Source: Lagierella sp. (GTDB taxonomy: Bacteria > Bacillota > Clostridia > Tissierellales > Peptoniphilaceae). From it: a DNA stretch of 64,000 bases. Of the stretch, positions 63,255-64,000 are shown piece by piece. The DNA lies in the NCBI RefSeq assembly GCF_029983815.1, contig NZ_JASBYU010000006.1, positions 1 to 64,000 on the forward strand, written 5' to 3'. The notes beneath the pieces are model-generated. The model saw only the letters and a program-made list of their open reading frames with translations. It was not told the DNA's origin and did no database searches. A program made the translations under genes and the position numbers. How positions within the stretch are numbered: the first letter of the stretch is position 1; each line of letters opens with the position of its first letter.

Positions 63255-64000
63255 ATTTTTCTGCTGGATCCATATGGATTACTATTTGAACAGAAGTCTG
63301 ATCCTTAATCTCTCTTTCCAAACCATCTGCTATATCATGTACATCCTTAAAAATAAGGTCACTTGGAAATTCCACATGAACGGACCCAACAATCTTTCCT
63401 CCTCCATAGTCATGTAAATCTAAATCGTGAACCCCACTTACATACTTTCCTTTTAATAATATATTCTTAATCTTGTCCTGTAATTCCTTAGAAGGAGCCT
63501 TACCTAGAATATAGTAGGTAGAGTGTTGCAAGATCTCCAAACCGGATTTAAATATCAAAAGGGATACTACAAGACCTGCGATACCGTCGATATTTATATC
63601 AAAGAATACAAATACCAAGATGGATATTAAAATCCCTATAGATGAAATCACATCATTTACTGCATCCTCTGCAACACCAATCATCCCAAGGGAATTTATC
63701 CTATTACCTACAACTCTATTGTAGATATATAAAAATATCTTGATAAATAGTGATAAAATCAAAAGTCCAATAGAAACCCAACTGGAATTTAAGTCCTCCG
63801 GCTTAATAATCTTCTCCACCGATGACTTAAATAACATTACACCAGTACCCAAAATCAAAAGGGCAACAATAAAAGAAGATATATACTCATATCTTCCATG
63901 TCCAAAGGGATGTTCCTCGTCAGCGGGCTTTCCAGCTAAATAGCCACCTACAATGGTTACTATAGACGAAAGGGAGTCCCCTAAATTATTAAAAGCATCA
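63235..64000 (-). CDS. Cation diffusion facilitator (CDF) metal efflux protein, cut by window edge
   Basis: The frame is open through the right edge, so the N-terminus is missing (254 codons plus one base visible). Helix 2 carries DAFNNLGDSLSS, HPFGHGRYEYISS follows, helix 5 has AEDAVNDVISS, and the cytoplasmic domain is at the C-terminus (HDLDLHDYGGGKIVGSVHVEF). The metal-site residues, DxxxN in helix 2 and DxxxD in helix 5, lack the His of zinc exporters and look closer to Mn/Fe-type CDFs; that is an inference. Confidence 0.88.
   Translation of the reverse strand, partial: DAFNNLGDSLSSIVTIVGGYLAGKPADEEHPFGHGRYEYISSFIVALLILGTGVMLFKSSVEKIIKPEDLNSSWVSIGLLILSLFIKIFLYIYNRVVGNRINSLGMIGVAEDAVNDVISSIGILISILVFVFFDINIDGIAGLVVSLLIFKSGLEILQHSTYYILGKAPSKELQDKIKNILLKGKYVSGVHDLDLHDYGGGKIVGSVHVEFPSDLIFKDVHDIADGLEREIKDQTSVQIVIHMDPAEKYEDGNN

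Overview
The window looks like a chromosomal segment of a low-GC, anaerobic, Gram-positive bacterium. The best fit is the Tissierellia/Peptoniphilaceae group (relatives of Peptoniphilus, Anaerococcus, Finegoldia). This is inferred from AT-rich DNA with strong AGGAGG-type ribosome sites, sortase-anchored surface proteins, a Na+-type V-ATPase operon, an AmaP/DUF2273/Asp23 operon and a single-chain clostridial-type PurL. No rRNA genes, insertion-sequence transposases or CRISPR arrays were seen. Most genes are on the minus strand.

Layout. 1-435: gene-free, with two copies of a dispersed repeat and four hairpins. 436-13478: surface-pilus locus, a giant 3610-residue SpaA/Cna-type adhesin followed by a backbone pilin, with no sortase in view. 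14448-17928: two-gene heterodimeric ABC exporter behind a consensus promoter, followed by an inverted copy of the repeat. 18234-20670: radical SAM protein and the envelope-stress operon amaP-DUF2273-asp23. 21130-23458: two iron-type dehydrogenases (an alcohol dehydrogenase and a GldA-like protein), convergent. 23779-25875: small membrane and hypothetical genes and a DJ-1/PfpI protein.

25861-28465 is an accessory patch. A ~290-bp sequence is present twice, flanking a tRNA-like gene with an abnormal anticodon arm, a frameshifted KilA-N gene and several coding fossils. 28474-37833 follows: a GNAT gene and a four-gene defence-type operon, namely SNF2 helicase with PLD-like N-terminus, DUF4391 protein, type III Mod (broken by one in-frame stop) and type III Res.

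38251-64000 is mostly housekeeping: guaA and an unusual PurD-PurL fusion behind a leader with a terminator; uracil permease; a DUF819 membrane protein; a PerR-like Fur regulator; ppk-ppx (polyphosphate); gpmA (glycolysis); a nine-gene V-type ATPase operon; upp; tsaC/sua5; and a CDF cation-efflux gene running off the right edge. Purine synthesis, uracil uptake and salvage, and polyphosphate metabolism sit close together.

The most interesting points are the helicase-DUF4391-Mod-Res operon with its single-codon lesion, the PurD-PurL fusion, the repeat-bracketed pilus/exporter block without a sortase, and the duplicated accessory patch with its odd tRNA-like gene.
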